From Yamadazyma tenuis (Eukaryota > Ascomycota > Pichiomycetes > Serinales > Debaryomycetaceae): a stretch of 64,000 nucleotides of DNA. The stretch spans positions 744,001 to 808,000 of the forward strand of contig NC_089467.1 of assembly GCF_029203305.1 (NCBI RefSeq), read 5' to 3'. Below the pieces are notes generated by a model, which saw only the letters and a program-made list of their open reading frames with translations, had not been told where the DNA came from and did no database searches. The first letter of the stretch is position 1, and every line of letters begins with the position of its first letter. The translations under genes were made by a program, and so were the position numbers. This document shows positions 8,876 to 18,355 of this stretch, piece by piece.

Positions 8876-9802
8876 CTAGAAAATATCATCCCGCCGGTGC
8901 TCCAACAACGGCATGTTCGTCCGGATGGCTTCCACCCTATCTATATCCAAGTCTGCCACCACCACCTCCCAGTAGTCTCCATCAGCATCGACTGTCAATT
9001 CTTCATCATACTTCTTTGCCTCCCCGATCACCTCACCCCAGGGATCAATGATAAGCGAGTTTCCGTAGCTCACGCGCTTGGTGACCTCGCCGTCATCATC
9101 GTCGTCCACCAACTGATGCTCACCGCACTGCGCTGCCATCACCACGTACGATTGGTTGTCAATGGCGCGAGTACGGCCCAAGTTCTTCCAGTGGGCCTCG
9201 CCAGTCTTGACAGTGAAAGCCGATGGGAACGTCAACACATTGGCACCCAACTTGAAGAGTTTCAAGCTCAATTCCGGAAACCGAATATCATAGCAAATTT
9301 GGTATCCCACCTGAAATCCGGTACCTGGCACTGCAAATGGCGGGAGCACCTCAGTCCCAGGAACCACCGAGTTGGACTCCCGCAAAATCGGCCCGTTCTT
9401 GATGTTCACATCAAACAAGTGGATTTTACTATATGCGTATTGTACCTCTCCCTGGTTGTTGAGCCACAAGAGTTTATTAATGGTTTTCCCTGACGCTACG
9501 TCGGGCTCGTGGATGCCAATCAGCACAAAGAGGCCACGATCCGGGTCATCGCTGGTGGAAGCTTTGTAGATCCGGCGCAACTCGTTTGAGAGTGGCGTGA
9601 GAAGAAGGTCTTTGGTGGTCAAGCTCAACTTGAAGCTGTGCTGCGGGTTTTTGGAAAGGTAGTCCGAGGCTTCAGGAAGAAACAACACGCGAGCGTTCTG
9701 GGCGACTGCCAGGCGCACGAGCTTCTGGATCACCCGGAAGTTGTGACTCACATTGGCTGAAACCGTGAACTGGCCACAGGCAATTCTGAGCTTCGAGTCC
9801 AT
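8876..9802 (-). CDS. NIT2: Nit2, nitrilase-superfamily deaminated-glutathione amidase
   Basis: 308 residues, against 307 in S. cerevisiae Nit2. The carbon-nitrogen hydrolase triad is complete: Glu44 in FLPEASD, Lys126 in SKIHLFD and Cys170 in CYDIRFPE. The enzyme hydrolyses deaminated glutathione, a side product of transaminases, to alpha-ketoglutarate and cysteinylglycine, a metabolite-repair job in cytosol and mitochondria. The start at 9802 gives MDSKLRIACGQF, which aligns with family N-termini; an upstream in-frame methionine codon at 9841 adds 13 hydrophobic residues and could make a mitochondrial form. It is divergent from the E2 gene across 266 bp. Confidence 0.9.
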   Translation of the reverse strand: MDSKLRIACGQFTVSANVSHNFRVIQKLVRLAVAQNARVLFLPEASDYLSKNPQHSFKLSLTTKDLLLTPLSNELRRIYKASTSDDPDRGLFVLIGIHEPDVASGKTINKLLWLNNQGEVQYAYSKIHLFDVNIKNGPILRESNSVVPGTEVLPPFAVPGTGFQVGYQICYDIRFPELSLKLFKLGANVLTFPSAFTVKTGEAHWKNLGRTRAIDNQSYVVMAAQCGEHQLVDDDDDGEVTKRVSYGNSLIIDPWGEVIGEAKKYDEELTVDADGDYWEVVVADLDIDRVEAIRTNMPLLEHRRDDIF

Positions 9803-10068
9803 ATCCCTTTGATTGATAAGTAGAAAGTGCGCGACGATCAAGGTGTGCCACAGTAGAGCTTCCAGGGAGACACGACCTTTGGGTGAGAGTTGAATATGAG
9901 AGGGGGAGGGGTTGGTGATAGTGACAGTGACAATGAGAGTCGATTCTTACCTACCACTACCACTACCATGTAAGTGAGCCCCCATCGGTGGCCTCTATTG
10001 GTTGCCCCCATCTTCGTATCGTGGCGGACGTGATGTAGGTTGTGCGCGCGACTGAATCAATTCATCAG

Positions 10069-10533
10069 ATGTCACATCCCTTTTACAAACGGATCTTGAA
10101 AGAGTACCGAAGCCTCCAGAAAGCCACCTTACCGGGGATCGAGCTCGTGTCAAATAATGAGGAGTTGAGTGAGTTTGAATTCGAGATGGTAGTGCTCAAC
10201 AACCACCAACTTTATAAAGAGCCAGTGAAGTTAATCGTAAAACTCACAGATGAGTATCCAGTGGCACCTCCAAAAGTGAAGTTTTTGCAGGAGGTGGGAG
10301 CATACGACATTCCCATGCACCCGCACGTGTATTCAAACGGGCACATTTGCCTCAATTTACTTGGAAATGATTGGACTCCAGCATGTTCTATAGAGAGCAT
10401 TTTGTTGAGTCTTCAGAGCATGCTTGAATCCAACACCAAGCAGGAGCGGCCGCCGGACGATGCGCGGTACGTGCGGTACGCGCCAGCGTACGCCAGCGCG
10501 AGCGGGTTTGTTTACCATGATGATTCGGTGTAA
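10069..10533 (+). CDS. UBE2W-type ubiquitin-conjugating enzyme (E2)
   Basis: 154 residues forming a single UBC fold. The catalytic cysteine is Cys94 in NGHICLNLL, preceded by HPHVYSN, and followed by DWTPACSIESILLSLQSML and RPPDDARYVRYAP. This matches UBE2W/UBC16-type E2s, which can ubiquitinate disordered protein N-termini, much better than the Ubc1-Ubc13 set. S. cerevisiae has no member of this group. The true start is the ATG at 10069; an upstream open stretch from 10042 has no ATG. The last 30 codons are GC-rich (alanine, arginine, tyrosine). It is divergent from NIT2. Confidence 0.88.
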   Translation: MSHPFYKRILKEYRSLQKATLPGIELVSNNEELSEFEFEMVVLNNHQLYKEPVKLIVKLTDEYPVAPPKVKFLQEVGAYDIPMHPHVYSNGHICLNLLGNDWTPACSIESILLSLQSMLESNTKQERPPDDARYVRYAPAYASASGFVYHDDSV

Positions 10534-11446
10534 GGATCCGGTAAAGTCCCAGGAATCCCGGCACTTGAGACACCCGGCCCCTAAGACGACACCCGGCACC
10601 TAAGACACCCGGCACTTGAGACACCCGGCAGTCAAAACAACCCGGCTGCTAAACCCAAGGGTGGGCAGAGTGCGGCGTCCACCCGGAAGTCAACCTCCGG
10701 CGAACCTGGCACTCACTCCCCTCACAAATCCCCTCCTGCACATAACCGCATAGTGCCAGCTGGTTAATCCGATTCTCGAAGGTGGAAGTGGTCTCATTTG
10801 CTACGTTCATTATCGGCACTTTCAACCCACGGGCATCTGCAATCACTTCAACGGTAACGGTTGTGCCGGACTGTCATTTCGGAGCGGAACATTTACCAAC
10901 CTTTTGTCCCAGATCGGCCCACCTTCAGCCCAAAAAAGAAACCTAGTCAGCGTAGAAGAGGGGTACCTTAGAGATGAGGTATTTTTTTTGTTGATAAGAA
11001 CCGCCAACAATAGCAACGGTTGGGTTCCTGATGCTTCTAGATGGTTTACCGATGGTTTTTACTGCTGTCAATGGATGCTACTAGTTATAGATGAATACTT
11101 TGAATGGATGTCGCATAACTGTCAGTGGTTCCTCAATCGTCTCTATGTCTGAGCTCAGGTGAGACACGCACTTCTTAGGCGGCCACCAGATCTGAGATCT
11201 GGGACGGAACTATAATTTATACGAACACCCGAACTTCAAGGTGGGTGCAGGGGGCAATATAAGTATTTAACGCAATATGTACGGAGTATATACCTAGTTT
11301 GTTCGTGTTGACCATGCCGGTGGTCGCATTAATAAAAAATAAAAAAAATTGGGTGTTGTTTTGTGTAAGAATCGGCATTCGGTGATCGGAGAATTATAAA
11401 TTATCCAAATATCCCTGAAATTTCAACATCTTTATTTATCTGTACC
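10534..11446. other. 913-bp intergenic region upstream of GAL4
   Basis: The first 120 bp hold a short tandem repeat (10557-10653, listed separately). The rest is a long GAL4 upstream region that ends in AT-rich sequence with an A run near 11336-11348. An 82-codon frame at 10904-11152 has no recognisable protein signature. No tRNA was found. Confidence 0.55.
10557..10653. repeat. Degenerate 16-bp tandem repeat, six units
   Basis: Units start at 10557, 10573, 10592, 10608, 10624 and 10641. The consensus is CCCGGCACYTRAGACA, with unit lengths of 16, 19, 16, 16, 17 and about 13. Units 1 and 4 are identical, and unit 3 differs from them at two positions. It begins 24 bp after the E2 stop codon, so it would lie in the 3' UTR. 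Confidence 0.85.
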
Positions 11447-12316
11447 ATGAGTGATGCCTCCATCGAACAAGCGTGTGATTCGTGCCGAAAGAGAAAGTTA
11501 AAGTGTTCCAAAGAGTATCCCAGATGCCTGAAATGCCTCACCCATAGTTGGGACTGCTGTTATAGTCCCCGGATGGTTCGGTCTCCACTCACAAGAAACC
11601 ATCTTACAAAAGTTGAAAACCGGGTCCAAAAGTTGGAGTCGATTTTGGAATACTTGGTGTCGCATGCGTATGACATTGACCAATTGGTTGCCGACCAAAA
11701 TTACAAATCCACCTTGTCTGAACATCGGCAGGCCTTAGAGGGCTTGCACCAGAAACAGCCCCAGTCGCAGCACCAGACGCAACAGCCGCAGCTCGGGGCG
11801 CTACAGTCGCAGTCGCAGTCGCACAAACTGCCACTGGAACCCGCCGCGTCCAATTCGGCGTCTCCCAGCTCGCGCCCCATGGCGAGTGACTCTTCGCGCG
11901 ATACCGCCATCGCCTCGGCCTCGACTCCGGCCACCTCCCACAATGACAAGTTTGACATCACCGGGATACCGGTATCACCAAAACCGCTTGAAATTGACTC
12001 CGATTACCTCGACTCCAACCTAAACTCGTTGGCCCACTCTCCCACTTATTCAATCTTTTCTAACGAGAGTGAGGTCAAATTGGATCTCAATTTGATCCAG
12101 TCGAATGAGCTTAATGATAAAATGCTAGTGGACTACTTGGACCTCGGTATCTCGGGGGCCCGCAAGGCTCAGTTCGAAATGCCCGAGTCTGGTTCACTCG
12201 CGGGAATAAAGAAGATAAAACTTGAACCTTCGGATGGGTTTGAGTTGCTGGCATCTCGCCAGAATAATGAGATTGGAGACTACTCCATTTTTGATGAGGT
12301 TATAAATTTTAACTAG
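11447..12316 (+). CDS. GAL4: Gal4-type Zn2Cys6 transcription factor, short Candida form
   Basis: 289 residues against 881 in S. cerevisiae Gal4. The DNA-binding head is clearly Gal4: [19 protein letters not shown], zinc ligands C10, C13, C20, C27, C30 and C37 (or the adjacent C38), then [23 protein letters not shown], the linker and dimerisation coiled coil. After residue 85 come a Gln/His-rich run, a Ser/Ala-rich stretch and an acidic, hydrophobic C-terminus ending [12 protein letters not shown], a likely activation patch. The large central regulatory domain and the Gal80-binding tail are absent, as in C. albicans Gal4, where the factor controls glycolytic rather than galactose genes. Residue 28 is a CTG codon (11528-11530), read as Ser in the CTG clade. 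Confidence 0.92.
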   Translation: MSDASIEQACDSCRKRKLKCSKEYPRCLKCLTHSWDCCYSPRMVRSPLTRNHLTKVENRVQKLESILEYLVSHAYDIDQLVADQNYKSTLSEHRQALEGLHQKQPQSQHQTQQPQLGALQSQSQSHKLPLEPAASNSASPSSRPMASDSSRDTAIASASTPATSHNDKFDITGIPVSPKPLEIDSDYLDSNLNSLAHSPTYSIFSNESEVKLDLNLIQSNELNDKMLVDYLDLGISGARKAQFEMPESGSLAGIKKIKLEPSDGFELLASRQNNEIGDYSIFDEVINFN

Positions 12317-12487
12317 AGTATAGACGAATAAATTACGAAACGAGTGCTGGGTAGAGGGTAGGGTAGTTGCTCCATATTTAAAACTTGTACCACCTATTTG
12401 CAACAGTCGTGCACCGATTGTGCGATCGTGTGGTTGCACCATTTACCGCGCGCAAGCCGAAACGGATCACACTACTCACCCCCAACC

Positions 12488-13327
12488 ATGTTCAAACAAC
12501 TCGGGAAGTTCAAGGACAAAGCCAAAAAGGCCTTGGATGACTTGGCCAACACTATCGAGCACCAGCTAGTGCCTCGTGCACGCTCGCCCGTGCCAGTGCG
12601 TGTTCCGGTCTCCGGGCCTAGAAGGAAACCCTTCAGAAACAATTACCGAGACTATAGTACTAGTGCCCCCAAATTCACTTCTCAATTCCAAGTGCCCGTG
12701 GAAAGCACAGGACTCGCCCAGTACGCTCTTCGTACCGCCACTGCCAATTCGGCCCCACGCGGGACGCTGGTCCGACTCTCACAGAAGCTTTGCAGTTTCT
12801 ATCGGACAAAACTCGTGGAGTCTGCATTCCAATGGTCCTTTGTGAACGTGATGACTCGTTTCACCGTCATAAATGATAAGTCGCGCTTCTACAATAGCCT
12901 CACAAACACCTACGATAATGTCGGGTGCAGAGTAATGATGAACAATCCATTACCTGTCAAACAGGAAGTGCATGGGTTAACAGTGAGCGATATTATTGGA
13001 GGATTGGAGTCAAAAATGGCCGAAATCACATGGTGTGTTGATGCGCTTAAATCTCTCCAGCAATTGGGAGACTTGCCAGCATCTTGTGGAGCTCGAATTG
13101 CCGTTCATTTCGACAATTTGACCAAAAAAGAGCTCTCTGACTTGTTAGCCGACCAGCAAGCGGATTTCTTGCCCATAACTGAGAACCTAGCCACGGGATG
13201 GCTTTCGGCGATGAACAAGGAACTTTTTCCCGGTAGAATTGCTCCTGTTAGGGTAGGTTTAAGTCCTTACCGGGTGGATTCAGAGGACTTATCGGGCTCT
13301 GGATACGTTTCCCAGCTCCTGCTTTAA
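12488..13327 (+). CDS. Unknown protein, possibly mitochondrial
   Basis: 279 residues, not recognised. The start at 12488 gives MFKQLGKFKDKAKKALDDL; the frame is open upstream to 12398 but without a better ATG. The N-terminal 75 residues are basic and rich in Pro, Arg and Ser. The C-terminal part is a compact mixed region with ITWCVDALKSLQQLGDLP and a GARIAVHFDNLTKKELSDLL segment, suggesting one alpha/beta domain of about 180 residues. There are no membrane helices, zinc ligands or known catalytic motifs. It sits between GAL4 (171 bp upstream) and GYP5 (160 bp downstream), all on the plus strand. It is a real gene by length, codon use and position; its function is open. Confidence 0.7.
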   Translation: MFKQLGKFKDKAKKALDDLANTIEHQLVPRARSPVPVRVPVSGPRRKPFRNNYRDYSTSAPKFTSQFQVPVESTGLAQYALRTATANSAPRGTLVRLSQKLCSFYRTKLVESAFQWSFVNVMTRFTVINDKSRFYNSLTNTYDNVGCRVMMNNPLPVKQEVHGLTVSDIIGGLESKMAEITWCVDALKSLQQLGDLPASCGARIAVHFDNLTKKELSDLLADQQADFLPITENLATGWLSAMNKELFPGRIAPVRVGLSPYRVDSEDLSGSGYVSQLLL

Positions 13328-13342
13328 CGATTTACGAGATAT

Positions 13343-13389
13343 CTTTGGTGGGTGGATGGATCTGGACCTTTGGTGGGTGTATGGGCCAG
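13343..13389. promoter_or_regulatory. Tandem GGTGGGTG elements upstream of GYP5
   Basis: Two adjacent imperfect copies of about 25 bp start at 13343 and 13368. Each holds TTTGGTGGGTG followed by ATGG. The second contains GTGGGTGTATGGGCCAG, one base different from the arm of the inverted repeat at 1993-2009. A Rap1-like protein may bind; this is inference. Confidence 0.55.
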
Positions 13390-13487
13390 ACGGGAAGGAT
13401 TATGTTTTATAGGATCAAATATTCACGGTGTGTTAATGCTTTGTAAAATAGTGCGACTTTAAACCCCAAACAAAAATAGTACCAGCA

Positions 13488-15212
13488 ATGAATCTGCCAC
13501 CAACAGGTACAGACGACAATAGTGCCCAGCACGAGATCTCCCCTCCAACATCACCATCTCATAACGACAGTGATGGACCCGCAGACGCCGATTCCGATTC
13601 CGTCTACGAAAGCCCCGATCCTTCCCACGCCCTGGAGACCCCGGATCACCCACCACCACCTCCCCTTTCCCACACACCATTGGACCCACCGGTGCCCGCA
13701 CGAGCCGTCGTAGAGGACTACCTCCACCTCAAAGAACCCATCACCGTTTCTCCCGTTGACTTGGAACCCACCGCCAACTTGTTGATGCAGTTCAACCTAA
13801 AGCGAATTGATGATATGTTCCACCAGAAATCCAAAGCTGAGCAGGCATCCGTTAAGGACGGTATCGCCAACCATATCTCGCTTTTCAACCATCTCAAGTC
13901 AGCCATTACTGCCAACGACTCGTCGCGTACCATCGACTGGGACCAATGGCAGCAGTTATTGGAACAGAAATTGACCCATGATCAGATGGCAGGGCTTGTA
14001 GCCAACGGGATCCCCGACGAGATTCGTAGCAGCGTGTGGCAGGTGACGGCCCGGTCCAGCACCTTGAAGTTGAACGACTATTACTTGATGAACAAACAGA
14101 CTCCGTCCATACACGAAAGACAAATCAAGAAGGATATCACCCGGAACAGCTTCTACAACTCGATCCAGCAGTACGACAAGATTAACGAGGTGTTCAGCAA
14201 CTTAAAGATATACAGTGAGTATGATCAGGAGATCGGGTACAACCAAAGCTTTATATTTTTGATCTCACCCATCATTCTCAAGTTGCCTGAACTCGAAAGC
14301 TTCAGTCTCTTTGTATCGCTTATGAAGGACTACAACTTGCGGGAGCTTTATGATAGCGACATGAAAGGATTGCAGCTAATGCTCTACAAGTTTGACCGGT
14401 TGATGGAAATATACCATCCCTCCTTGTTCAACCATTTGATCAAAAGAGGGATCCGGTCCAATTCGTTTGCCAGCCAGTGGTTTTTGACGTTGTTCAGCTA
14501 CAAGTTCCCCATCGACGTCATTCTCCGAATCTACGACTTTGTTATTTTTGAAGGAGTGGATTTTCTCTTGAAGCTCGCCCTTCGGCTCATGGCACTAAAC
14601 GAGTCCATTCTTCTCAGGTTAAACTCAGATTCACTTCTCGCGTACTTGAACACTAACATACTCGATGTGCTTGTGCGGAAAGACTTCCAACCGGGATCCA
14701 ATCAGTATTATGATACTTCCAAGATCTTCACGGGCTTCACCAATTTGAACCCAAACCTTCTCCAGAAGTTCGAAGCAGAATTCCAGAAACTCTATGCGCT
14801 TAACGAGAAGAAGTTGGATGATATCAACCTCTTGAACTTGACCAATGGTAAGCTCAGAAACCAGATCAAGTACTTGCAAATGGACTTGTTCAACTTGAAT
14901 AAAGACCATCTTCAAGTGGTCCAGGGACTCATCAACTTGAAGGTGCGACTTCCAGAACTTATGAGTCAGAACTCCGATCTTGAGGATGACATCCAGCTGC
15001 TCATCAACACTCTTAACGACATGAAGGACTTTAAAGAAGACGATGTGCCTCACAATATCGAGCAGCATATTGAACAGCTTTTGGTTGAGAACAAGCTGGA
15101 GACAGAGCGGAACATTGCTCTAGAAGACCAGTTGAATGAGCTAGTGGAACAGGAACACCAGGTGGATTCACAGCTCAAGGCCTTGAAAAAAGGCTGGTTT
15201 TGGAACAAGTGA
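13488..15212 (+). CDS. GYP5: Gyp5-like Rab GTPase-activating protein (TBC domain)
   Basis: 574 residues. An acidic, Pro/Ser-rich N-terminus (about 1-75) precedes a TBC domain at about residues 173-400: GIPDEIRSSVWQV opens it, IKKDITRNSF carries the arginine finger, and EIGYNQSF is the place of the glutamine finger. A long C-terminal coiled coil (about 440-570) has regular heptads and ends KKGWFWNK. This layout fits Gyp5/Gyl1, which act on Ypt1 and Sec4 at sites of polarised growth. The usual GYxQG motif is GYNQS here, a mild deviation. At 574 residues it is shorter than S. cerevisiae Gyp5 (894), mainly in the N-terminal disordered part. Confidence 0.8.
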   Translation: MNLPPTGTDDNSAQHEISPPTSPSHNDSDGPADADSDSVYESPDPSHALETPDHPPPPPLSHTPLDPPVPARAVVEDYLHLKEPITVSPVDLEPTANLLMQFNLKRIDDMFHQKSKAEQASVKDGIANHISLFNHLKSAITANDSSRTIDWDQWQQLLEQKLTHDQMAGLVANGIPDEIRSSVWQVTARSSTLKLNDYYLMNKQTPSIHERQIKKDITRNSFYNSIQQYDKINEVFSNLKIYSEYDQEIGYNQSFIFLISPIILKLPELESFSLFVSLMKDYNLRELYDSDMKGLQLMLYKFDRLMEIYHPSLFNHLIKRGIRSNSFASQWFLTLFSYKFPIDVILRIYDFVIFEGVDFLLKLALRLMALNESILLRLNSDSLLAYLNTNILDVLVRKDFQPGSNQYYDTSKIFTGFTNLNPNLLQKFEAEFQKLYALNEKKLDDINLLNLTNGKLRNQIKYLQMDLFNLNKDHLQVVQGLINLKVRLPELMSQNSDLEDDIQLLINTLNDMKDFKEDDVPHNIEQHIEQLLVENKLETERNIALEDQLNELVEQEHQVDSQLKALKKGWFWNK

Positions 15213-15346
15213 GTTGCAGCAGTTTTGCAACCAAATATATATTTTTTACGCCAGATACACGCTACCACAACAATAAGTAGGTTTCAGTACATATTATCAA
15301 TCACCCCACAAGCTGACAGTAGTATTTCAAATGGGTCAGAACTGGG

Positions 15347-15364
15347 GTGGGTGTCCGGGGTCAG
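15347..15364 (+). promoter_or_regulatory. Rap1-like element upstream of RPS4
   Basis: GTGGGTGTCCGGGGTCAG lies about 100 bp before the RPS4 ATG. It resembles the GTGGGTGTATGGGTCAG element found at 1993 and 13373. Ribosomal protein promoters commonly carry sites for Rap1 or Tbf1, so a role in RPS4 expression is plausible. Confidence 0.45.
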
Positions 15365-15464
15365 CGGTCACAGGGCTGGTGCCCTGCACATCATCACCTC
15401 CCGCACCCGCGACCTCAAAAAAAAAGTCTCGAAAATTTTCAGTCTCCATCATCAGTAAATCAAA

Positions 15465-16253
15465 ATGGCTAGAGGACCAAAGAAGCATTTGAAGAGATTA
15501 GCAGCTCCATCCCACTGGATGTTGGACAAATTGTCCGGAACCTACGCCCCAAGACCTTCCGCCGGTCCCCACAAGTTGAGAGAATCCTTGCCATTGGTTG
15601 TTTTTTTGAGAAACAGATTGAAGTATGCCTTAAACGGTAGAGAAACCAAGGCCATCTTGATGCAACAACACGTCAAGGTCGACGGTAAGGTTAGAACCGA
15701 CGCCACCTTCCCCGCCGGTTTCATGGATGTTATCTCCTTGGAAGCCACCAACGAAAACTTCAGATTGATCTATGACACCAAGGGTAGATTTGCTGTTCAC
15801 AGAATCACCAACGAAGAAGCTTCTTACAAGTTGGGTAAGGTCAAGAAGGTCCAATTGGGTAAGAGAGGTATTCCATACGCCGTCACCCACGACGGTAGAA
15901 CCATCAGATACCCAGACCCAGCCATCAAGGCCAACGATACCGTTAAGATTGACTTGGAAACCGGAAAAATCACCGATTTCATCAAGTTTGACACCGGTAG
16001 ATTGGTCATGGTTACTGGTGGTCGTAACTTGGGTAGAGTGGGTGTAATTGTCCACAGAGAAAGACATGAAGGAGGATTCGACTTGGTTCACATCAAGGAT
16101 TCTTTGGAAAACACTTTCGTCACCAGATTGTCCAACGTTTTTGTCATTGGTACCGAGGCCGGTAAGCCATACGTGTCTTTGCCAAAGGGTAAGGGTATCA
16201 AGTTGTCTATTTCTGAAGAAAGAGACAGAAGAAGAGCCCAGAGCGGTTTGTAA
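15465..16253 (+). CDS. RPS4: 40S ribosomal protein eS4 (Rps4)
   Basis: 262 residues, full length, starting [23 protein letters not shown]. It has the S4-like RNA-binding region near residues 42-105 ([20 protein letters not shown]), the central eS4 domain and the KOW motif near residues 175-210 ([16 protein letters not shown]). It binds 18S rRNA in the small-subunit body. Codon use is strongly biased: leucine is TTG or, rarely, TTA, and I see no CTG. The coding sequence is uninterrupted; the S. cerevisiae RPS4 genes have an intron just after the start, which is absent here. A short A run and CATCATCAGTAAATC precede the ATG. Confidence 0.98.
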   Translation: MARGPKKHLKRLAAPSHWMLDKLSGTYAPRPSAGPHKLRESLPLVVFLRNRLKYALNGRETKAILMQQHVKVDGKVRTDATFPAGFMDVISLEATNENFRLIYDTKGRFAVHRITNEEASYKLGKVKKVQLGKRGIPYAVTHDGRTIRYPDPAIKANDTVKIDLETGKITDFIKFDTGRLVMVTGGRNLGRVGVIVHRERHEGGFDLVHIKDSLENTFVTRLSNVFVIGTEAGKPYVSLPKGKGIKLSISEERDRRRAQSGL

Positions 16254-16463
16254 GTTAATGACTGTATAGTTAATATTAGACCGTTGATTTAGAAGCGAGC
16301 GAATGGGGGGCCAGTGTGCCTCAGTTCCACCGACTGATAGGAGTTTTGTGGTCAGATATGTAAAATGTGTCTGGTGGGAGTTTAATGTGTGGTTGTATTT
16401 CGTTTTTCTCAATAACCACTTTTCCGCGCAGATAAGATAGCGAAACAACCCCAAGCCGTACCG

Positions 16464-18218
16464 ATGAAACTTGTTATTTTTCCCTTCATCGGGCTTGTGG
16501 CCTTGTTATTCTTAGTCCAGCGGCAACAAAAAATCCCAGAGAATACTACCACCGCTTTTTCCCCCATCCGAGACATTCGTTGGGGAGATATTAACTTCCT
16601 CCACACCACCGACACCCATGGCTGGTACTCGGGTCATTTAAATCAAAAACAGTATAACGCCAATTGGGGGGACTTTGTGTCTTTCTCGATCCAGATGAAG
16701 AAAAAGGCACATGAAAACAACCAGGATTTGCTCCTAATTGATACCGGTGACAAGCACGACGGCAATGGTCTTGGAGATGTCACTGTTCCTAATGGAGCCA
16801 AGTCATTACCTATATTCACAAAACAGGACTACGATCTCATTACTATTGGAAACCACGAATTGTACGAATGGGAGAACTCGGAATCAGAATATGACTTTGT
16901 GGTTCAACGGTACAAAGACGCATACATTCTGACTAATGTTGAAATTCTCGTCAATGGCTCGTTCCACAGTTTTGGGACCAAGTACAGATATTTCGAGACT
17001 CCAATCAACCAGTATAAGATTTTGCTGTTTGGATTCTTGTTTGACTTTAACAGAAACAACGACAAGACTAAAGTGACACCCATTTCAGAGGTTCTTCAAC
17101 AGGACTGGTTCTTGGACATCTTGAAACTGCATCCTTCACCTTCGGTGGATTATATTGTTGTGATCGGACACATTCCTATCACCCACGAGTGGACAGAGTT
17201 GGACCTTTTGCATAAGGTTCTCAGAAAACATTACCCAGAAACGGTGATTCAGTACTTTGGTGGCCACAGTCATATTCGAGATTTTGTGGTGTACGATGAA
17301 AACCTGACTTCGCTTGAGAGTGGGAGGTTCTGTGAGACGGTTGGGTGGTTAAGCATCGATAGAACTCGTCTGGGGTTGAATCAGTTTTTCCGAAGTTATT
17401 TGGATTTCAACCTCGACTCGTTCAAACACCACTTAAACTCTTCTGAGCTTTCCACCAAGAAGGGCAACGACATTAAAGATTTGATTGTGAAGACCCGGGA
17501 GGAGTTGAATTTAAATGAGTACCTTGGCCATGTATCTTCAAACTACTACATGGACTATGTACCCATTACTCACCCTCATAGTATTTTCAAATTGTTGACA
17601 GACAAAGTGTTACCATCGTTAGAGGTCAATGGAGCAGAAGAGAGAGCCATTATTATCAACACAGGATCCGTTAGATATGATTTATACAAGGGGAACTTCA
17701 CCATCGACACCAAGTATAGTATTTCTCCCTTCAAGAATGACTGGGTTAAGCTAAACTTGCCTAAATCCATTGCATTGCAAGTATCCAAGCAATTGAACCG
17801 CAAAACCTACATCAATTTACTTCCTACCAGTCAGTTTTCATACATGACAAGAAACAAGTGGAATTTTTTGGCGACCATGAGTCCAAAGTTGGGATCTTTA
17901 CAGCAGGTATTCAGAAGTCCAAGTACTTTGAAGCTCTCCAAAGGGTATGTGACTCACGATGATTTTGGGACGGATGGAGATGATAACATCCACAAACCCA
18001 CAATCAACTTTCCGGTGCCAAATGTGGTTGAAGCGGTGCAAATAAATGATAGGAAGGAAACCAATATCGACTTGGTGTTCTACAACTTTCTTGCGAAGAA
18101 TGTGCTTCAGGTGGTTAAGGATCTTACGGGGAGTGATTATTCGGGGGAGGTACAGTTTTACTCGAGGAAGTATTTGGGTGAGTTGTTGGGGGAGTACGTA
18201 CAACAAAATTCTGTGTAG
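16464..18218 (+). CDS. Secreted or vacuolar metallophosphatase, YHR202W-like
   Basis: 584 residues with an N-terminal signal or anchor helix (about 4-19, LVIFPFIGLVALLFLV). The calcineurin-like metallophosphatase motifs are present in order: FLHTTDTHGW (DxH), DTGDKHDG (GDxxD), GNHEL, VIGHIPITH and GGHSH (GHxH), which together bind two metal ions. The C-terminal half resembles a 5'-nucleotidase C-domain with a GSVRYDLYKG segment. Overall it looks like S. cerevisiae YHR202W, a 602-residue vacuolar protein of the 5'-nucleotidase family. Several NxS/T sites fit a secretory-pathway protein. The physiological substrate cannot be told from sequence. It is followed after 12 bp by an AT-rich repeat array. 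Confidence 0.85.
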   Translation: MKLVIFPFIGLVALLFLVQRQQKIPENTTTAFSPIRDIRWGDINFLHTTDTHGWYSGHLNQKQYNANWGDFVSFSIQMKKKAHENNQDLLLIDTGDKHDGNGLGDVTVPNGAKSLPIFTKQDYDLITIGNHELYEWENSESEYDFVVQRYKDAYILTNVEILVNGSFHSFGTKYRYFETPINQYKILLFGFLFDFNRNNDKTKVTPISEVLQQDWFLDILKLHPSPSVDYIVVIGHIPITHEWTELDLLHKVLRKHYPETVIQYFGGHSHIRDFVVYDENLTSLESGRFCETVGWLSIDRTRLGLNQFFRSYLDFNLDSFKHHLNSSELSTKKGNDIKDLIVKTREELNLNEYLGHVSSNYYMDYVPITHPHSIFKLLTDKVLPSLEVNGAEERAIIINTGSVRYDLYKGNFTIDTKYSISPFKNDWVKLNLPKSIALQVSKQLNRKTYINLLPTSQFSYMTRNKWNFLATMSPKLGSLQQVFRSPSTLKLSKGYVTHDDFGTDGDDNIHKPTINFPVPNVVEAVQINDRKETNIDLVFYNFLAKNVLQVVKDLTGSDYSGEVQFYSRKYLGELLGEYVQQNSV

Positions 18219-18230
18219 AGAAGGTGGGTC

Positions 18231-18355
18231 ACTTAGAAATGTTGATTCATTAATAAAATGTAGATTCAATTACAAAATGTAGACTCATCACTTGAAATGT
18301 TGATTTAAATACAAAATGTTGGTTCACTTACTTAGAAATGGTTATTGTATTTACA
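18231..18355. repeat. Degenerate ~20-bp AT-rich repeat array, copy 1
   Basis: About six units of 18-22 bp built on ACTTARAAATGTTGATTCA. They are imperfect, differing by single bases and small indels. The same family forms a cleaner array at 21799-21905, on the other side of adhesin 1. Confidence 0.8.

Noticed and set aside
10904..11152. 82-codon plus-strand frame before GAL4
   Set aside because: No family signature, no promoter elements and an odd composition rich in Trp and Cys; treated as chance.
15772..16047. Alternative frames inside RPS4
   Set aside because: Strong codon bias of the ribosomal gene leaves other frames open; the eS4 reading explains the whole region.
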